A stretch of DNA of 64,000 nucleotides from Catonella massiliensis (lineage in GTDB: Bacteria; Bacillota; Clostridia; Lachnospirales; Lachnospiraceae), in NCBI RefSeq assembly GCF_016651435.1, contig NZ_JAEPRJ010000001.1:2108001-2172000 (forward strand). The letters run 5' to 3'. Of this stretch, positions 63,593-64,000 are shown in pieces. How positions within the stretch are numbered: the first letter of the stretch is position 1; the number at the start of each line of letters is the position of its first letter. A program made the position numbers and the translations under genes. The notes under the pieces are model-generated. The model ran no database searches, was not told the origin of the DNA, and saw only the letters and a program-made list of their open reading frames with translations.

Positions 63593-63702
63593 AATCTTTC
63601 TCTCCTTAATCATTATTCTTTGTTTCCACTTCTTTCATTGGGATTGGTTTCATATCTTCATTTAGCTATCTATAGCCCATTAAGGCTATGTAATATACAG
63701 CT

Positions 63703-63762
63703 TTAGTTAGCTGGTGCTCTTATAGAGCAAAATCTTTTATTACCAAAAGCTCTAGATTTCAC
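63703..63762 (-). CDS. Possible 19-residue peptide
   Basis: A GTG at 63762 follows AAGGAGGTGG by six bases and opens a frame of 19 codons, basic and with one Cys (KSRAFGNKRFCSIRAPAN), ending TAA. The ribosome site is unusually strong for such a short frame. It could be a leader peptide or a chance frame; a second weak short frame (KPIPMKEVETKNND) follows before the gene at 63592. Confidence 0.35.
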   Translation of the reverse strand: MKSRAFGNKRFCSIRAPAN

Positions 63763-63803
63763 TTTTAACCACCTCCTTCTACTTAGTAGCCTTGGCGGAT
63801 GGC

Positions 63804-64000
63804 TTAAAAGGACGTTTTGGATATCTTTCTATCATTTCCATTAAGTTCAGCTACATCAGTCATGCCTTCACTAATAATGTAAGATACAAGTGTTCCAAGT
63901 GCTGATATAATGGCTGCTACATGCTCTATCGTAAGACTATTAATATTTAATACAGTCAGCATTGCGGTTGAAAAACCTATAATTGCAACCCAAAACTTTC
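63804..64000 (-). CDS. Holin-like small membrane protein (partial, runs off the right edge)
   Basis: The readable 65 C-terminal residues begin KFWVAIIGFSTAMLTVL and continue IEHVAAIISALGTLVSYIISEGMTDVA, ending in a charged tail. Two hydrophobic segments with this spacing resemble phage-holin proteins. The N-terminus is outside the window, so the family is not certain. Confidence 0.5.
   Translation of the reverse strand, partial: KFWVAIIGFSTAMLTVLNINSLTIEHVAAIISALGTLVSYIISEGMTDVAELNGNDRKISKTSF

Noticed and set aside
1..64000. CRISPR array or rRNA genes
   Set aside because: No regularly spaced short direct repeats with unique spacers and no rRNA-like sequence were seen.

Overview
The window looks like a low-G+C Firmicutes chromosome, most likely a Clostridia/Lachnospiraceae-type anaerobe. 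This rests on the gene content (CD1871A-family CXXC protein with its membrane 4Fe-4S partner, Gly/Ser-rich lipoprotein linkers, a trigger-factor-like lipoprotein, YesN/LplB-type sugar uptake) and on AGGAGG ribosome sites. No species is claimed.

Layout. 1-3.7 kb: the N-terminus of a secreted protein, a type I pullulanase, an isochorismatase-fold hydrolase, and tRNA-Asn and tRNA-Cys. 3.7-7 kb: a scarred region with a 5'-truncated ATP-binding regulator, an IS110-type element with a candidate guide-RNA leader, and the 3' end of a group II intron. 7-16.9 kb: a visibly A+T-rich ten-gene operon behind a consensus promoter. It encodes two radical SAM/SPASM enzymes, a three-gene ABC exporter, an acyl/peptidyl carrier protein, an ATP-grasp ligase, a glycosyltransferase with no ordinary start codon, a possible BtrH-like acyl transferase and a Gfo/Idh/MocA oxidoreductase. 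This is the best candidate for an undescribed biosynthetic system. 16.9-17.6 kb: nested inverted repeats resembling ends of a lost transposon. 17.8-22.1 kb: a purine permease, then mnmG, a DUF896 gene and a HAD phosphatase. 22.2-30.8 kb: two near-identical 2077-bp IS1111-group elements in direct orientation bracketing a polymorphic-toxin/immunity island; each right end has truncated a gene and appended the same short tail. 31-35.2 kb: a redox module (thioredoxin-like lipoprotein, membrane ferredoxin, 54-residue CXXC peptide) divergent from a two-component system. 35.4-37.6 kb: a chemoreceptor. 37.8-42.9 kb: a maltodextrin-type ABC operon divergent from a LacI repressor, with clear operators. 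43-50.3 kb: a trigger-factor-like lipoprotein and a second sugar ABC transporter whose first permease carries an in-frame amber codon, divergent from its YesN-like regulator. 50.3-64 kb: copper ATPase with a fused CopZ that has its own ribosome site, pgi, an orphan DinJ-type antitoxin, prfC, an Ig-repeat surface protein, a DUF4143 ATPase, two unknown proteins and a holin-like fragment.

How the genes work together. Pullulanase and the LacI-controlled transporter suit alpha-glucan use. The redox module pairs membrane electron transfer with extracytoplasmic thiol chemistry, probably under the adjacent two-component system. The A+T-rich operon is read as a carrier-protein-tethered, NRPS-independent aminoacyl pathway whose product is tailored by radical chemistry and glycosylation and then exported. 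That is an inference from domain content and order; the product is unknown.
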